Shown here in pieces: positions 11,620-24,130 of a DNA stretch of 64,000 nt. The notes under the pieces are model-generated. The model saw nothing but the letters and a program-made list of their open reading frames with translations. It did not search any database and had not been told where the DNA came from. The DNA lies in NCBI GenBank assembly GCA_944470555.2, contig OX104129.1, forward strand, positions 85,210,820-85,274,819. The letters run 5' to 3'. A program made the position numbers and the translations under genes. Source of the DNA: Heterobilharzia americana. Taxonomy: Eukaryota; Platyhelminthes; Trematoda; Strigeidida; Schistosomatidae. Position 1 is the first letter of the stretch. The number at the start of each line of letters is the position of its first letter.

Positions 11620-13215
11620 GTCAGCCAGAAGGTTGCCTCAGCCTCATCGAGTTTGAAAGGCCTTCGACAGCGTCAACCGAGAAGTAATTTCGAAAACTCA
11701 TCAACACTACTGTTTTAGTGCCACAAACCTTCCTGGTACCAAAATACAAGTGGGGCTAAAATAAACAGATTAAATTAAATCAACTGAATAAACCTCTAGC
11801 TCGCTTCCGGATGCCTAAGGCTTTTGTAACGAGCATGCATCCGGAAGGGCTTCCTCGCCATTTTGCGCTCCCTATTCTCCTAGTTACCACTGACGTACAC
11901 AGGGTCCCTAGTTCATCCATGATAGCCAGATGAGCTGAATAAACTTTTCCCTTACTCACTACTATCACGTTTGTTCTAAATAAATATATATTGCTCTATC
12001 GAATATATTCCTGAAACCCGTTCTTTTTGTTTGTGTTTCGTTATCAGTACTTACACGTTAGGTAAGCTGCTGGTTAAGCAGGTGCTGGAGCACACCAGGT
12101 AGGATCGGTCAAACGTCTAGGAATATTAACATATACTGTTACACCTTTATCATACTCATTCGGCATGTATATGACGCCACCACATGCCAAATGATTCACA
12201 ATGGAAAATCTCAGCCATGCTTTTTCAAATGAAGACAGGAGCCAGACAAGGTTGCCGCGTACTACCACCGATCATCCTCCTGGTCGTAGTGGACTGGATT
12301 GTGCAACAAACTGTGAGGGGCAAGAAGATGGGCGTACGCTGACTGGACCAATGATACGATCCTAGAAGAGTTGGATTTCACTGTTGATGACTTACACCTA
12401 ATGCCTCGTAGCACAGACTCGAATATCTGCAGGCAAAAACAAACTAGTTGGTGGAAGAGGCAGGCTAGAAAAGACTGGATATCAAATGAATATAAAGACG
12501 ACGGAGGTGATGAAGATACCCATCCAACAACAACAAGCATCAGTCACTACGAACAGGGGAAGCCTGATGGAAGTGATCTCTCACCTACCAAGGCAGCGTC
12601 GTTTCAACTACAGGCAGTGTCACAGATGAAGACTTCAAGGACAGGATCAGAAAAGCAAGACAGTCATTCTTTAACCATAAATCAGTGTAGCAGTCTACTG
12701 CACTCAGCATAAAGCGTGAACAAGATCAGCATTTTTAACACCAATACCAAGACAATGCTGCTGTATGGTTCAGAAACTTGGCGGCGCGTTACGAAAGGCA
12801 CTTCCAACAAACTACAGATATTCATCAACAGCTGCCGCCTACACTCACTCGATACTGAAAATCAGATGGCCAGAATAATAGAAATGAGCAGCAAGGAACT
12901 CTGACTGGCAACCAACTAAACAAGAAATAATCACTTAACAAATATTCAGAAGGAAGTGGAGATGGATTTGACATGCACTGAGGAAACCATTCAGAGACAT
13001 CACGCGCCAGGTCCTCGGGTGGAACCCAGGTGGGAAACGACGAGTTGGGCATCTGAGTCAAGAGTGACATGGAGGAGATGGTGTGAGGAAGAGATGAAAG
13101 CTTATGGGCAGTCGCGGCGTCAGGTTTTGAAGACTGGAGAGAAGAGAGTGCAATGGGGACGTGCTATTGAAGCGGTATGTTCCACTAGGAACCCATACGA
13201 CAAATAAAAACAACA
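11620..13215 (+). mobile_element. RTE-clade LINE copy, interrupted by an LTR-like insertion
   Basis: Plus-strand RT fragment at about 11620-11745 contains 'KAFDSVNREVI' (RT motif A region, catalytic Asp). RTE sequence resumes near 12166 with the segment before motif B, followed by 'KTGARQGCR.L..I.LLVVDW' in broken frames (12230-12300). It continues to the 3' end, where the conserved 'CSTRNP' terminus lies at 13180-13200, followed by an A-rich tail. The family is recognised by the ending 'RATEALCSTRNPREK' seen in better copies. Several stops and shifts make it a pseudogene. Confidence 0.8.
11750..12160. repeat. LTR-like insertion inside the RTE copy
   Basis: About 400 bp with no counterpart in other RTE copies (compare 54.9-55.0 kb, where the flanking RT sequences are contiguous). 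Its core, 11825-12055, starts TGTAACGAGC and ends TACTTACA, consistent with a short solo LTR of 231 bp, and has AATAAA-type signals. Just across the left edge lies a perfect 11-base inverted repeat, CTTCCGGATGC/GCATCCGGAAG (about 11803-11848). No clear TSD, so identity as an LTR is tentative. Confidence 0.4.
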
Positions 13216-14630
13216 ATGATACTAAGATAAAACAGCCAGTCATCAGTGTTCTCTGTTATAGCACTTTTTCTTGTCCATATCAGTATACACCGGCTTCAAC
13301 ATACAAGCAACCTTTCGTTCTGCGTTACTCATTTGATAGACATCGGAAAATCACCTTTTGTTAATATCAGTTTATTATTGAGACATCTGAATAAGTCAGT
13401 GTATTACGAACAGCAGAGTTGCTGTTAAAATTCTCTTCACCTGCAGTTCTGTTGAATGGTTTGGCATCTGCCGCCCTTTAAGATGACTTCGTAACATTCA
13501 ATAATATTTGATTAGTTCTGAAACGGGAGCTTCAACCTAAAATTCACATATAATACAGGCATCCTGCGGCTAAAAAAATAAAACACATCCCAACCAATTA
13601 CTTGCGTACACGCACCATTAGCACACACATTTCACCTTTTTCACATTTTCAGCACCTTTAAGTGCATGAAATCAACAGTCATACTGTTAAATAAGCCGTA
13701 AAGGAATGTTTTGACCAGAAGAAAACTGGTGATAATCTTCCCGATCAGCTGATCATGCCCTTTATCCAATCCCCACTGTATGACACAAAAATGTCGGTAG
13801 ACCAAATTATAAGCGGCAATTTGCCTCACCTAAAACTGAGGAACTGAGCGAGTGATGATTACGTACAAGCAATGCATGTCCCAGACATTTAGTCACTGGG
13901 GGTTTGTGGTCGATACCAACTAACCCTTCCCTTCCTTCCAAGACTTTATGCCTGACTTCCTGGTTCTTGATGTGGTGGCACCGGGGTTCTTGGGACGTGT
14001 TTCAAAAGTTACAGGTAGTCAAACACTTCAAACCGTTTCATATCCTGTTCTTTTAATAACTCTATTACGCAGTCATATGGCAGAGCAGAGCAAACCGAAT
14101 ATGTGTACACGTAGCAATTAATCAGCCATCGGATATCATGGCAGTGCTACAAATCACGTCGGTTGGAGGGAGCCTATGGAGCCTTTTGTGTGCATGCAGA
14201 TATTTCGCTGGTCAATGACCCATAGGGGCTGGCATGACTTAATGAGTAAAGTGAAGAGCATGCTCATCTATTTCACTTCTTACTGTCAGGTGGCGTTAGA
14301 AAGTGAGCGTTAAACACTCTTGAATTGTCACTCTGTTTGGGAAAAAATCTGTCTTAGCGTCATCATTCAACCGGACTACATTATATGCAGAATACAACTT
14401 GATAAAGTATTATCTACTCAGCAGGTAAATCTGTCTGAAATCAGACGAGGGGCAGAGAGTCTGGGTAAAATAAGCTATGAGGAAATCAAATATTGATAGG
14501 CTATGGTGCGTTCACATTCGTATGAATGTGAATCATTCAGTAAGGGCCATTAGTTATGTAGGTTTCACCTAACTGCGGGGTTTGATTCTCTCTTCAGATC
14601 CTGATTATTCTCGGGTCCTGCAGGAGTGCG
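13216..14630. other. No gene recognised
   Basis: AT-rich, short frames only. Nothing matched a repeat elsewhere in the window except possible diverged LINE-2 sequence near its right edge. Confidence 0.35.
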
Positions 14631-14639
14631 TCCATGTGC

Positions 14640-16400
14640 ATCCACCAAATTCGAAGAAGGTTCTGAGATTCACCAGTCCTATCATCCCTCCATAAAACAT
14701 CCAGTTAGTTTTCTAACGCCATTTTTACAACAGGCTGTAGGTGGCCTCAGGCCTCTTCTAGGTGAGTTATGCTGTCCAGTTCCAATTTTCACCTAGCAAT
14801 CTCTCCCTTGAGTTGAACCGGAGAAGCCCTCGTATTTGTAGCTTATCCATGTGCATTTAGGCGCAGCCATTCGCTCCGCGGGAACAAGGCATGATTGTCA
14901 TCCAAATACGTGCACCAAGAGTTGAAACAGTCGTCGGTCAGCCATATTTAGCGATGGGTGATCGCGGTATTATCCATCTGTATCCACTATTGAGTTGAGA
15001 TTGCTGGGTGCCACTTCAGGCGACATCTCTCTATGTGTTAGAGGTTTGTATTGTCAAGTAAAAGGTGGCTGTTTGAGCTCAGATATAGCACGTGATCGCC
15101 ACTGTCGATTCACTTGACCGATATCCCATAATCACCGTCCAAGTGTCTTCTTACTTCGGCTAAGCTTTCCTTCTAAAACACTGGATTCATTTGCTACAGT
15201 GACTTAAACATCTAACTTTTAAAGGGGTTGAGCGGTTTTCGGCCGAAGTTATCTTCTAATGCATGTAAATTACGCTTAGCGATTGCATAAGGGAAGATTG
15301 TGAAGGATCGTAGTTTCCCCTACTTTTACTTTAAGCACAACCGCATCACTCAATGGAAAAAACACTGGTGACTGTAACTTGGTGCTAAGTTGAGTAATAA
15401 ACTTTCCCCCCTAGGACTAGAAAGCTATAGCCACACCTGAAAAATCTATAGCAGTAGTTGTAAAACCTCCTAAATTCAGGGAGAAAATTTTGCGACTTCA
15501 CAGTGTTGGCCGCCTGAATTCAGTCGAGCAACACATTTTTGTCCCATAAATGTAACGCGCGTCTGTGTCCCAAGATGGCAGTGTTTTGGCAGACCAAGCT
15601 TGTTAGCCTGGCCGACAGGGGGTTTGGACACTGGAAACTAGAGTATGTAGTTTGAAATTCAATCTAGAGGAAGAGAGATGCTTTTTTGTAAACCTAAATA
15701 GTTGCCGAAAGCTGTGGGGCTAGAAAAAACTAAAAAGTATATGAGGATGTTGATAAGGATCTGAATGAGGTTGAGTGGTGACCGTAATTACCAAAATCCA
15801 AGTATTTCGGTCTGAACGCGGGAAACAACTTAAAGGAACCAAGCTAACGTGATCCGGAAAAGTTACTGCATTCTAGTGCATAGCCTACCAAACTTCACTG
15901 AGTCAAAGATTACGTTTCAAAAATATCAGAACAAGATTTGACCCGATAAATCTGTGATAGAGTTTTGGTAAGTCTGTGGTACCATTAGATAACAAGTTAT
16001 ACGAAAATCACAAAAGTACATCAAAAACGCCACTGGGCAACTATACAGTCAGGAAATTTCTCTGGCACGGAATACGTACTATATGGCGAAAAATTGACTG
16101 ACCAAATACAACTGTTAAATGCCTTATAGGCAAATGACAAAATAACATCACATCGGTTAGGTTTAAAAGATAATGTTCATAATGAGGGTGAAAATATTCA
16201 AATAAATATCAGTACTGTCAAATAGAGTACTCTGGAGGGAATTTCAAATTATTTACTACGTTACTGTGACGGAACTCTGAAGGTAGTTAATTCTTCTAAG
16301 CTACTCACCATGTGGAAGTTCCTCTTGAGGTACCTGGAAGAAATTTGCCAGTAGTTTATGGATAGAAGTCCATGTCAGTTGTAACTGGTGATACACAACT
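14640..16400 (-). mobile_element. LINE-2 endonuclease copy, strongly decayed and interrupted
   Basis: Aligns on the minus strand to 1-1270. The block around 14860-15010 matches 180-350, 15090-15180 matches 390-490, and 15630-15780 matches 980-1120. Frames are destroyed by many substitutions and indels, so it is much older than the first copy. At about 15783 the alignment breaks and resumes near 16265, where 'ctcttgaggtacctggaaga' matches the LINE-2 leader around 1245. The break is filled by the repeat at 15783-16265. Confidence 0.7.
15783..16265. repeat. Insertion in the LINE-2 copy, related to 6757-7503
   Basis: Both edges are fixed by the LINE-2 alignment that it splits. The interior aligns with 6757-7503 but is shorter by about 250 bp. 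No coding capacity. LTR-like, family unknown. Confidence 0.5.
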
Positions 16401-17169
16401 TTCTCCTGGTTAACAAGAGGATACACTTCTGTTAACCCTATCTCTCTGCCCTGTCACTAGGAGGGCTCTTCACTCCGTCCATCACTTGCATACCCATCTT
16501 AAAGCTTTCCAACTTTGTCTGAAGCCCTAACTGAGAGAATTTATTGGAAGTCATACTGAAATTGATGGAAACGACATGTACTTGTAAATTTGAGTCTTCA
16601 TATGCTTGTCATTCATTTCTTGGAACGAAGAAGTTCACCAGTTAAGTGTGAATAATTCTCGAACCATTTAGCTCATTAACCAGAAATTCACTTTCTCTGA
16701 CATATTTCGGAACTTTGCCACTCATTATCCTTTTCAGTAACTTGACGTCTATGGTGATCAGACTAACCTGAGATGGTTTTCTGATCTTATGTCTTAGCCC
16801 AGTTACGCGGATCGGGTTCATAATGATATCCTTCTAATGCCTCGGTAACTTCAACTGATACAGTGACATACTATACAGTATGAACAACGTCTCCGTGACG
16901 ATATTTCCCAGTGGGGGTGGGGGTGGAGAGGGAAGGAAATAAAATGAGAGTTTGTGAAAAGTGAGTCCAATATATGCAATTTATCCCTTAAGTGGATATG
17001 ATTGTCCACTCCAATTGTGCGATAAATATAAATATCTGGAAGTGGAGTTTTGTGAGTTTTGCATGCTCAACAGTAAACAAATCTCAACGAAGACACAAAA
17101 GTGTAGGCAGATATCAATGTTTGACCAGAATGTTATTGACTTAACTTGTAGGCGCCAATGACCCACATG

Positions 17170-17170
<1 letters not shown>
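16400..17170. other. No gene recognised
   Basis: Contains a G-rich run near 16910-16935. The overlapping short open frames at 16961-17166 on opposite strands have no motif. Confidence 0.35.

Positions 17171-17177
<7 letters not shown>

Positions 17178-17212
<35 letters not shown>
17178..17212. repeat. (AT)n microsatellite
   Basis: Uninterrupted TA dinucleotide tract of about 34 bases. Confidence 0.95.
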
Positions 17213-17215
<3 letters not shown>

Positions 17216-17379
17216 TACGATAATACTGTAATATTGGTTTGCAGGATATTTGCAAGACTATTTCAATGAGGTCACAAGGGGTTGACAATAACTTATTCTA
17301 TCCAAATGTATGATTCTTTCAGACTTAGATAGTTACATCAATGCTTATTCTTTCAGGTTAGTGGTGCTGATACTTTCAT

Positions 17380-18145
17380 CAGACGACACCAAAACCAGAA
17401 ATTCCATTTCCTGCTCTGTTTGACCTTCTATGAATTCCAGTTTAAAGACATCAATGGATTAACCATCTTGATGTGTGTCCTACGTAGCCTATTAGGAAGT
17501 TTGTACATGGTATTTTATATAACACATTATTCTTGTCCAATTTTTACAACTAGGTATTTAAGTTGGTTTAGTTTATTTTTTTCATTAAGTTTATAGTTTT
17601 AAAAGCTGTGGAGATATCAGGATTTCTAAGGTTTCTCCGAATTGCTTCTGATGTACGCTTTTTGTATGGTAATATTACTGACTTCTTGTAATTATCTTTC
17701 TTACTAACTTCTGTTGTTGAGTTTTGTTTCTTCTTCTTGGTGTCATCTTTTATGAATTGCTTTAGGTATTGATTATTTAATAACATCTTGAATAAGATAT
17801 TCATTTCTTTTCGTTGGTCATCAGGACATGTTGTTAGTCTATATATTCTGTTTGCTAGACCCTATCTTAACCCTCGTTTAACTGTGGTTAACTGAGCTTA
17901 GGGGTAGTTCAGATACCTTTTAGAATGTGTTAACTCTCTACATAGTGTTATTTCTAAAGTGTTTTCTAGTGTTCTTTTGATTTTGAAGTCCAACATTAGT
18001 AGTTCCCCCAAGTCATTCTCTACTTCCACAGGAAATTGTATTGAATCCATCTGACTGTTTGCATTTGAATGGAATCCTTCGATATCCTTGTCATTGATGA
18101 TAACCAGAGTATCATCAACATTACCAACCAAATTTTGTTCAAATT
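17380..18145 (-). pseudogene. PLE reverse transcriptase fragment (second PLE lineage)
   Basis: Two minus-strand frames join conceptually. The upstream one (18131-17898) starts 'GNVDDTLVIIND', equivalent to the RT catalytic Y-x-DD motif with Asn-Val in front, and continues 'HSNANSQMDSIQFPVEVEND' and 'ELLMLDFKIKR'. After a stop near 17895, 'GLANRIYRLTTCPDDQRKE' continues into the frame 17804-17568 ('NNQYLKQFIKD' and 'KKSVILPYKKRTSEAIRRNL'), the PLE thumb/linker. The GIY-YIG part is not seen. This sequence differs clearly from the PLEs at 9.3, 25.3 and 39.4 kb. Confidence 0.75.
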
Positions 18146-19530
18146 ATTACCAAAATAATGACTAATCATTGTGTGTAGCCTGTGCATTTAAAATTTACCT
18201 GTAATACAATAATTCCAGTTCAGTTCTGTCTTTACTAAATTGTTTGACCTTCTCGAACTTATCTATAGTAAACATAATGTTTATATTTTTTTACTACTTC
18301 AGTTGTTTTGGAACACTGAAGAAAGTGAAGGTCCTCACTTGCATAAGTATGGTGGTTCTCATCATTTTGTTTATTTTGTAATAAACTTTAAATCAAACTT
18401 ATTTCATGGTATCATTGTGTAGCTCAGCTGAAGAGACTAATATCGATATCTCACTTATTTCTGTACGATTTGCTAGTTCAAAATAATTGACTGTTAAAGA
18501 TAAGCAGGTATTGTACATAATACTTTTTCTATGCATGAAATGAGTTATTCCATTTTTATAGACTTTTGTGAGTAGAGCACATATTAGTTGGATGAATGTA
18601 TGAACGAATCAGCTAAGCTCAAGAAGGTCAGCAATAATTTTACAAAGAACGATTCAGCGAAGAGTATTTTCTTTTCGATGAATACCTTCCCAAAGCTACA
18701 AAATTTTTAGTTATGGCCACAACAAAATAAATAACCATCAGTAGCTAATGGATCAATTTAAAGTCATCAAAAGTGGTCAGTAAAGTTATAAGTTGGTAAC
18801 GGCTTGAAGGTCAACTCAAGGTCAACAAAAGCTACTTATAGGATTATAATAAATAAACAAACAGTAAACAATGACAGCGAATTTACAGTCTCCGGGAAAT
18901 TACAACCAGAGCAAGATTAGTGATTGATTGTATCTCTTTCGAACGTAAAAGATGGGAATTGTATCGGCAAGGTTAGTGATCATCAGTCGTTTTCATCTTC
19001 GTTACATACGAAGGCAAAAATGATCTGCTAGTTAAAGGAAAATAAACCACTTAATTTACGTCCAGTTTAGTTGGTGATTCATGCGTAGGAGCTTAACCGA
19101 ATGGAATGGATATACACTCAGCAGCCTTGTAGATTTCCATGCAGTGGACAATAAGCCACATATATTATTTTAGAGCTAATTGTACCATCTTGCTGCCCAT
19201 ACCTCGGTAGGTGGATCTCCTCTGGAACCGATGACCTATTGGTTGGAGATGAAATGCCTACACTAGTGACTTACAGCTGCACTAGGTGGGGAAATAGCGT
19301 AGGCAATAGCGTAGCGATACGTAGATGATGATAGACACACAGAGCAACAATACAAGGTAACAGAGTCTAAATACCAAATTGTTTCGTGAATAACTCAGGG
19401 AACCTAAGTTTTCTACTATGCAAAAATTCATTTTAAGCGATTTGGTTTTCCTCACTTTAACTTTGTTAAAAGATTTTAATGGTTTTAGTAGAATATGGAA
19501 TCATTCTGTAAAAGGTATTGCGATTCATCA
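18146..19530. other. No gene recognised
   Basis: AT-rich. A segment at about 19190-19320 has a more balanced composition and may be an old dispersed repeat, but I could not classify it. Confidence 0.35.
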
Positions 19531-19559
19531 ATTTTAAATCTAATTTGGAAGCTCGTAGG

Positions 19560-19765
19560 AGTTTCGATGAGTTTTAAGTTGACAGCCATCATCGACTAAT
19601 ATCACTTGGAGAATCATTGTATACCAGGAAGGAATGGACAGCTGTCTCGCCGTAGCGTGGCAATGCGCACACATGACCCCATCAGATATCGAACCCTTTA
19701 AGCCGTAAGTCAGACGTGTTGCCATTGAGCCGCTGAATTGGAATCCGATGGTTAACATTTTACTA
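19560..19765 (-). repeat. SINE-like foldback repeat with tRNA-like Pol III boxes
   Basis: Minus strand carries GGCTCAATGGCAACACG (A-box-like) and GGTTCGATATC (B-box-like, about 19690). The left part (19575-19640) resembles the arm of the repeats at 21.1 and 56.9 kb. Confidence 0.5.
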
Positions 19766-21080
19766 CGTCTGCCAGTTCATGACATAGCACGATTTCCGTA
19801 CCAGTTTGAAGTCAAATAATCGTCATAAACCTCAAAACTGTCTAATCTCTGTCAGTGACTTGCTTGGAGATGAAATTTCCTGAGTTTCTAATGACAAGTC
19901 AAGAACAATGCGACAAATCAATTCGAATGTGAGGACAGTTACTCAACGATGGCAGTAGATACCAGCCGGACTATATCAAAACCTGACAGAGGTAGGAAAA
20001 TGTGAAGCATTTGATTCTTACCCATTAGCTCATTAGTAACCTGAATTTCCTGGGTTGAATCGCTAGTCAGGGTGAGGGTTAGCACTACTGAGGGGTCGCA
20101 AACCAAGGCTAAACATCTATCAGGTACTCCAAAGTTTCTATTGTCTCTCCATCCGATATCAGTCCATGATTAATAGAAACTTGAAACACTAAAATTGAAA
20201 TAGTCTAAAATTTGACGCATTCGAACTATGGAATAATTAGTCTTGCATTAAATGTAGAAGGAATTTCGAAGCATTCAGAAGGATTGACTGTCAGTAGTAA
20301 AATACACCAAGATGCATAATGTACACAATGTATCATTTGTAACATCGTACATATAAGAACTTTAGAATAAATGTTAACTAAACCAGTCTCAAGTGAGTCA
20401 AGTGACCTTCAGGCATTCACCTTCAATGATTAACAGATTGTTCTTGAACCATTATCCAGTATTTACTACTATATATTTGACTAAGTCCTATCAAGTGAAA
20501 TAATCTTGTCTACAACTACACTTTACCATAGTGTTCTCAAATTCTATACTTACAATAAAAGCAAAGATATAATATAGGATTATTTTCCTAGTCTTAGAAC
20601 TAATAGTTGTTAGCTAATCAATTGGATTGTATAAAGCTCTAGGGAGTACCATAAGTTCATACAAGAGTTGATTTGAGAATAATAATACACATGGTTAGTT
20701 TACTCACACTTTCTTTCATATCCTCTTTTTATAAAAAGTATGTTAGATAGAAATAGACAAATGAAATGAAATAAGCATTATCCTATTTACTAGACAATAT
20801 GAAATAGTAAGTGTCTGGAATTACATTTCCTTAATTTCAAAACTAGTTATAGAACAAATATTATCCAAATTTTTAAAACAGTCATGTCTGAAATATGTCA
20901 GTAATTCAGTAATTATTTCAAATACTTTTCTAAATGAAATCCTATTTAAGTATTTATAATGTCCAGTAAAGTAATTTTTATAGTTTTAAAAACAACTAGG
21001 TAGGATAAAATGCTTCGGAAAAAGAAGGAACTATATAAAAGCATCTTTATAGACTAAATTTTCTTAAATTTAGGGGTTTG
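19766..21080. other. No gene recognised
   Basis: Very AT-rich. A segment at about 19910-20150 is more balanced in composition and partly resembles 36600-36660 ('gttactcaacg'), suggesting another dispersed repeat. Confidence 0.35.
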
Positions 21081-21099
21081 TGGGGATTTATTTGGTTTT

Positions 21100-21430
21100 T
21101 TAAAATTGATATCCATCATGGATTGACGTCCGTTGAAGGAACATTGGAAGCCTAAGAGCACTAGACAGGAGTTTCGTCCCGCCGATTAGCGACTCTTCAG
21201 TAGTGCACACCCTTGAACTGACAGAAGTTGGAAATATAGAGAGTGGAACTCCAAACAAGCGCATCAATGGTAATATGCTGGCCACGAAACCTGAAGGTCC
21301 TGAGTTCGATCCCTAGTGGGTTGGATGCTCACTGTTGAACAGTACCATACTGGTGGGATGAAACTCCTGTCTAGTGCTCTCAGCTTTCCAGTGTTCCTTC
21401 AACTGACGTCAGTTCATGATGACTATCAAC
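21100..21430 (+). repeat. SINE-like foldback repeat with complete inverted arms
   Basis: About 78-bp arms: 21108-21185 is an imperfect reverse complement of 21350-21428 (shared core around 'actagacaggagtttc'). Between them lies a tRNA-like head with 'gcatcaatggtaatatg' (A-box-like) and 'gagttcgatccctag' (B-box, about 21300). Confidence 0.65.
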
Positions 21431-21713
21431 TTACATTTTCTTGATGGAGTTTATGAAAGGTGTGCCTACAATCATGTTAGGATTGTTGGCCTGAAGTCTC
21501 ACTGGATTATATTCATTTTGAGAAAAATGATTATAAAATGTGCTTGATTTCTGTAAATTGAAACAAAAAGAAGTCCGAAACCAAGGATTCCTGTCCTAGT
21601 TAAGACTTGGTAGAAGGACTTTGAGTAATACAGCCTTATCGGCCACCATTCTGTTAATTATTTATGTGTAAGTTATACGGGATATTTTATTTTAGCGTCT
21701 AGAAGGTGAAATC

Positions 21714-22470
21714 ATCCATTCATCCAGATCAACCCAGGACCAGGCATTACTGCCTAACACTCCGAGTTGCCACACCTCATACCACTACATCAAGTAAAAA
21801 GGCAGTGAGGCGCAAGATGAAGATAAGAGAATAAAGTCAAAAGGAATATAAAGCACGAGAAGAAAGAAAAGGGGAATGGAAGAATGGTGAGATTCGGTAT
21901 AGCGTCGTTAAGATGACAATAATGAGGATACATCTGCGTCACAGAGATCGGTTCTCAGCCATATCACCTAGGGTCTCCAACCACTGGTTCCTCTTGTCCC
22001 GTGGACGTCAACCACCTATTCTGCATCTTCCCACATGGCTCAGACCAACAGTCAGAGACTTCATACATTGGTGTCATGTTTTAGTCTGGCCATGGCTGGG
22101 CCTTTTTTCAACCTGGTTCTACTTTAGCCAACATTGTGTGATGAGGCAATCGGCGACTAGGCATACATAATACGTGTCCCAACCATCTCAGTCGATGAAG
22201 GTTCACAACTGTGTCAACTCATTTACTTTTTCTTCCTTAAACTCTACACCTGACGTCTGTGTTAGTCATCTAGTGACACTACGGAATACGGCGGCCTATA
22301 CTATGAAGGCAACGGTGGACAAGCACCTGAAGCCTTCTCATATCTTCCACCATACAGTAGAACAGACCGGACTGCTGTACAGTATACGAGACCCATAATA
22401 GACAGTCGGATATTACGTTGGCGCCACAGGTGGCGTAAGTTGGCGAAGAAGATGAAGTCACAAAATGTCG
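21714..22470 (-). mobile_element. LINE-2 3' end (RT C-terminus and trailer)
   Basis: Minus strand at 22400-22270 reads 'CTAVRSVLLYGGRYE' and, in a shifted frame, 'RRLQVLVHRCLHSIGR', the C-terminal block of LINE-2-type RTs ('R-L-x-V-F-D-H-R-C-L-R-S-I'). Downstream to 21714 is the 3' trailer, nearly identical to 31556-32020. Plus-strand frames here are shadows. Confidence 0.7.
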
Positions 22471-23327
22471 AAAAGATTATGATCATGAATCATTCTATAG
22501 CTTCAGTCCAACCATCATACTCGATGTTTTATACATATTTTCAGCAAAACATCTCAAATCCCTTTGAATAAACACTCTGTCATCGAGGATTTTACCGGAT
22601 TGTTTACTTGATCCTTATGTTATTTTCTGTTGAAGATCTTAAATGAAAGTAATGCAAATTTCATTTCATCTTTTTCATGCTGAACATTTTTCCACGTCTT
22701 CATTGTTTCGATGACAGATATAAAAGTTTTAAATAGGTTAAGTTTTCACCAAACAGTTGACCATACACTCAGCAAAATTCCTTCAACAGCTATACACCTA
22801 AAGATGTATCGAAATGTAATAAAAATCATCAAAGCATAATGTAACATTATTCCTTCTAAGGATATGTGATTTTGTTTTCTTTATGAAATTAGTAAGTGAC
22901 ATTGAACACAAGAGTACGAATATGGTTGATATAATTGTTGAACGATATTTAGAAACTTGTTGAAGTTTTCGAATAGTTTCCACAACCTGAAATTGATCAA
23001 TGTACAATAGAGATATTCATCCATGTGACTCAATAACACCAAAATAATGTAAAATGTCAGATAGATTTGAATAAGCCTTTAAGTGATTCTATAACACCAT
23101 TAAAAGTAATATCATAACTTTATTCTGCATCATAATTATGTTTACAGTACAGAATTCTCAGTGTATGTTATTATATCATTCTACTCATTGTACAACATTT
23201 TTAAAACGTTAACAATGGTTCTGTTTAACAATATATGGTAGAGAATAATGAATAACAAGATTATTGAAGTGTTTAATAACTTCAGAGACATGATAACTGT
23301 TCGCTATAACACAGTTGATTGATATAA
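22471..23327. other. No gene recognised
   Basis: AT-rich, nothing recognised. Confidence 0.4.
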
Positions 23328-24130
23328 CTATGGTCTAACAAGATTTTCTTCACACAATACACAAGCTAAATAAGGTGGTATTATCGAATTTTTGTATGTA
23401 GTTGTGCGCGCATAAAATTTGATATATTTGCTTCTTGTCTTCCCAGATGACAGACATAGAAAAGGCTGCGGAGGTTGTTTATCATCAGATAAAATGTTTT
23501 TAGCCAGCAGTCTACAAGAATTCACATGCCTATCCATGACTGCATTTATCAGCTCAGTTAGGAGTGTCCTACTTACTGTACTAAAAGCCTTCAAAATCCA
23601 ATGTAATACAATGTAGTCTTTTTTTCTGGAGTGAAACATAAAGATTAGAGACTAACTTGTGCCAAGCAGTTTGAGTTTCTTCATGTACAAGGTCGAGCGA
23701 AGGATTTTCCTCGAAATCAGTAAGATATGATGGGACCAAGAAAGATCAGAAGAAAAGCATGAGTTAAGATAAACCATTCTTGCTACATTCTCTATAACAA
23801 AACCATCTACAAATTAGGAGTCATGGGACTGAAGCAATGTACAAAGGTCTTTTTCATGTCTTAAGCTAAAATTAACCATCTACCATTTGGGGAAATTGAG
23901 TGTGAAGCCATTTCAGGAAGACCAGTACAGTATTTGTATAAACTCCTGTTGAAGGACTTAAGAATTAGAATTCTAGAATCCATCTGAAGCATCGTAGACA
24001 TGAAGCCAGTTATCTAGGTACAGAAATCGATAATTAAGTCGTAAACCAGACAACAAATTGCCAGTTATTCATATTTTAGGCACTGTCGTTGAATAGATTT
24101 TCTCAGGATTTAAAATACTGGTTACGATTA
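23328..24130 (-). pseudogene. LINE-3 RT C-terminus (CR1/Jockey-like)
   Basis: A 103-codon minus-strand frame (23639-23328) ends in 'TRSKYIKFYARTTTY' and is the counterpart of a decayed frame at 52.1-51.75 kb ('ESKYIRLYAGTTKY'). Further upstream on the same strand (24000-23650), 'PSYLTDFEENPSLDLVHEE' and other pieces remain in shifted frames. Related to the RT at 51.74-52.81 kb, where polymerase motifs are seen. Confidence 0.6.

Noticed and set aside
21913..22170. Plus-strand 85-codon frame repeated almost identically at 31745-32002
   Set aside because: The repetition comes from two LINE-2 3' trailers; the coding strand of that LINE is the other one.
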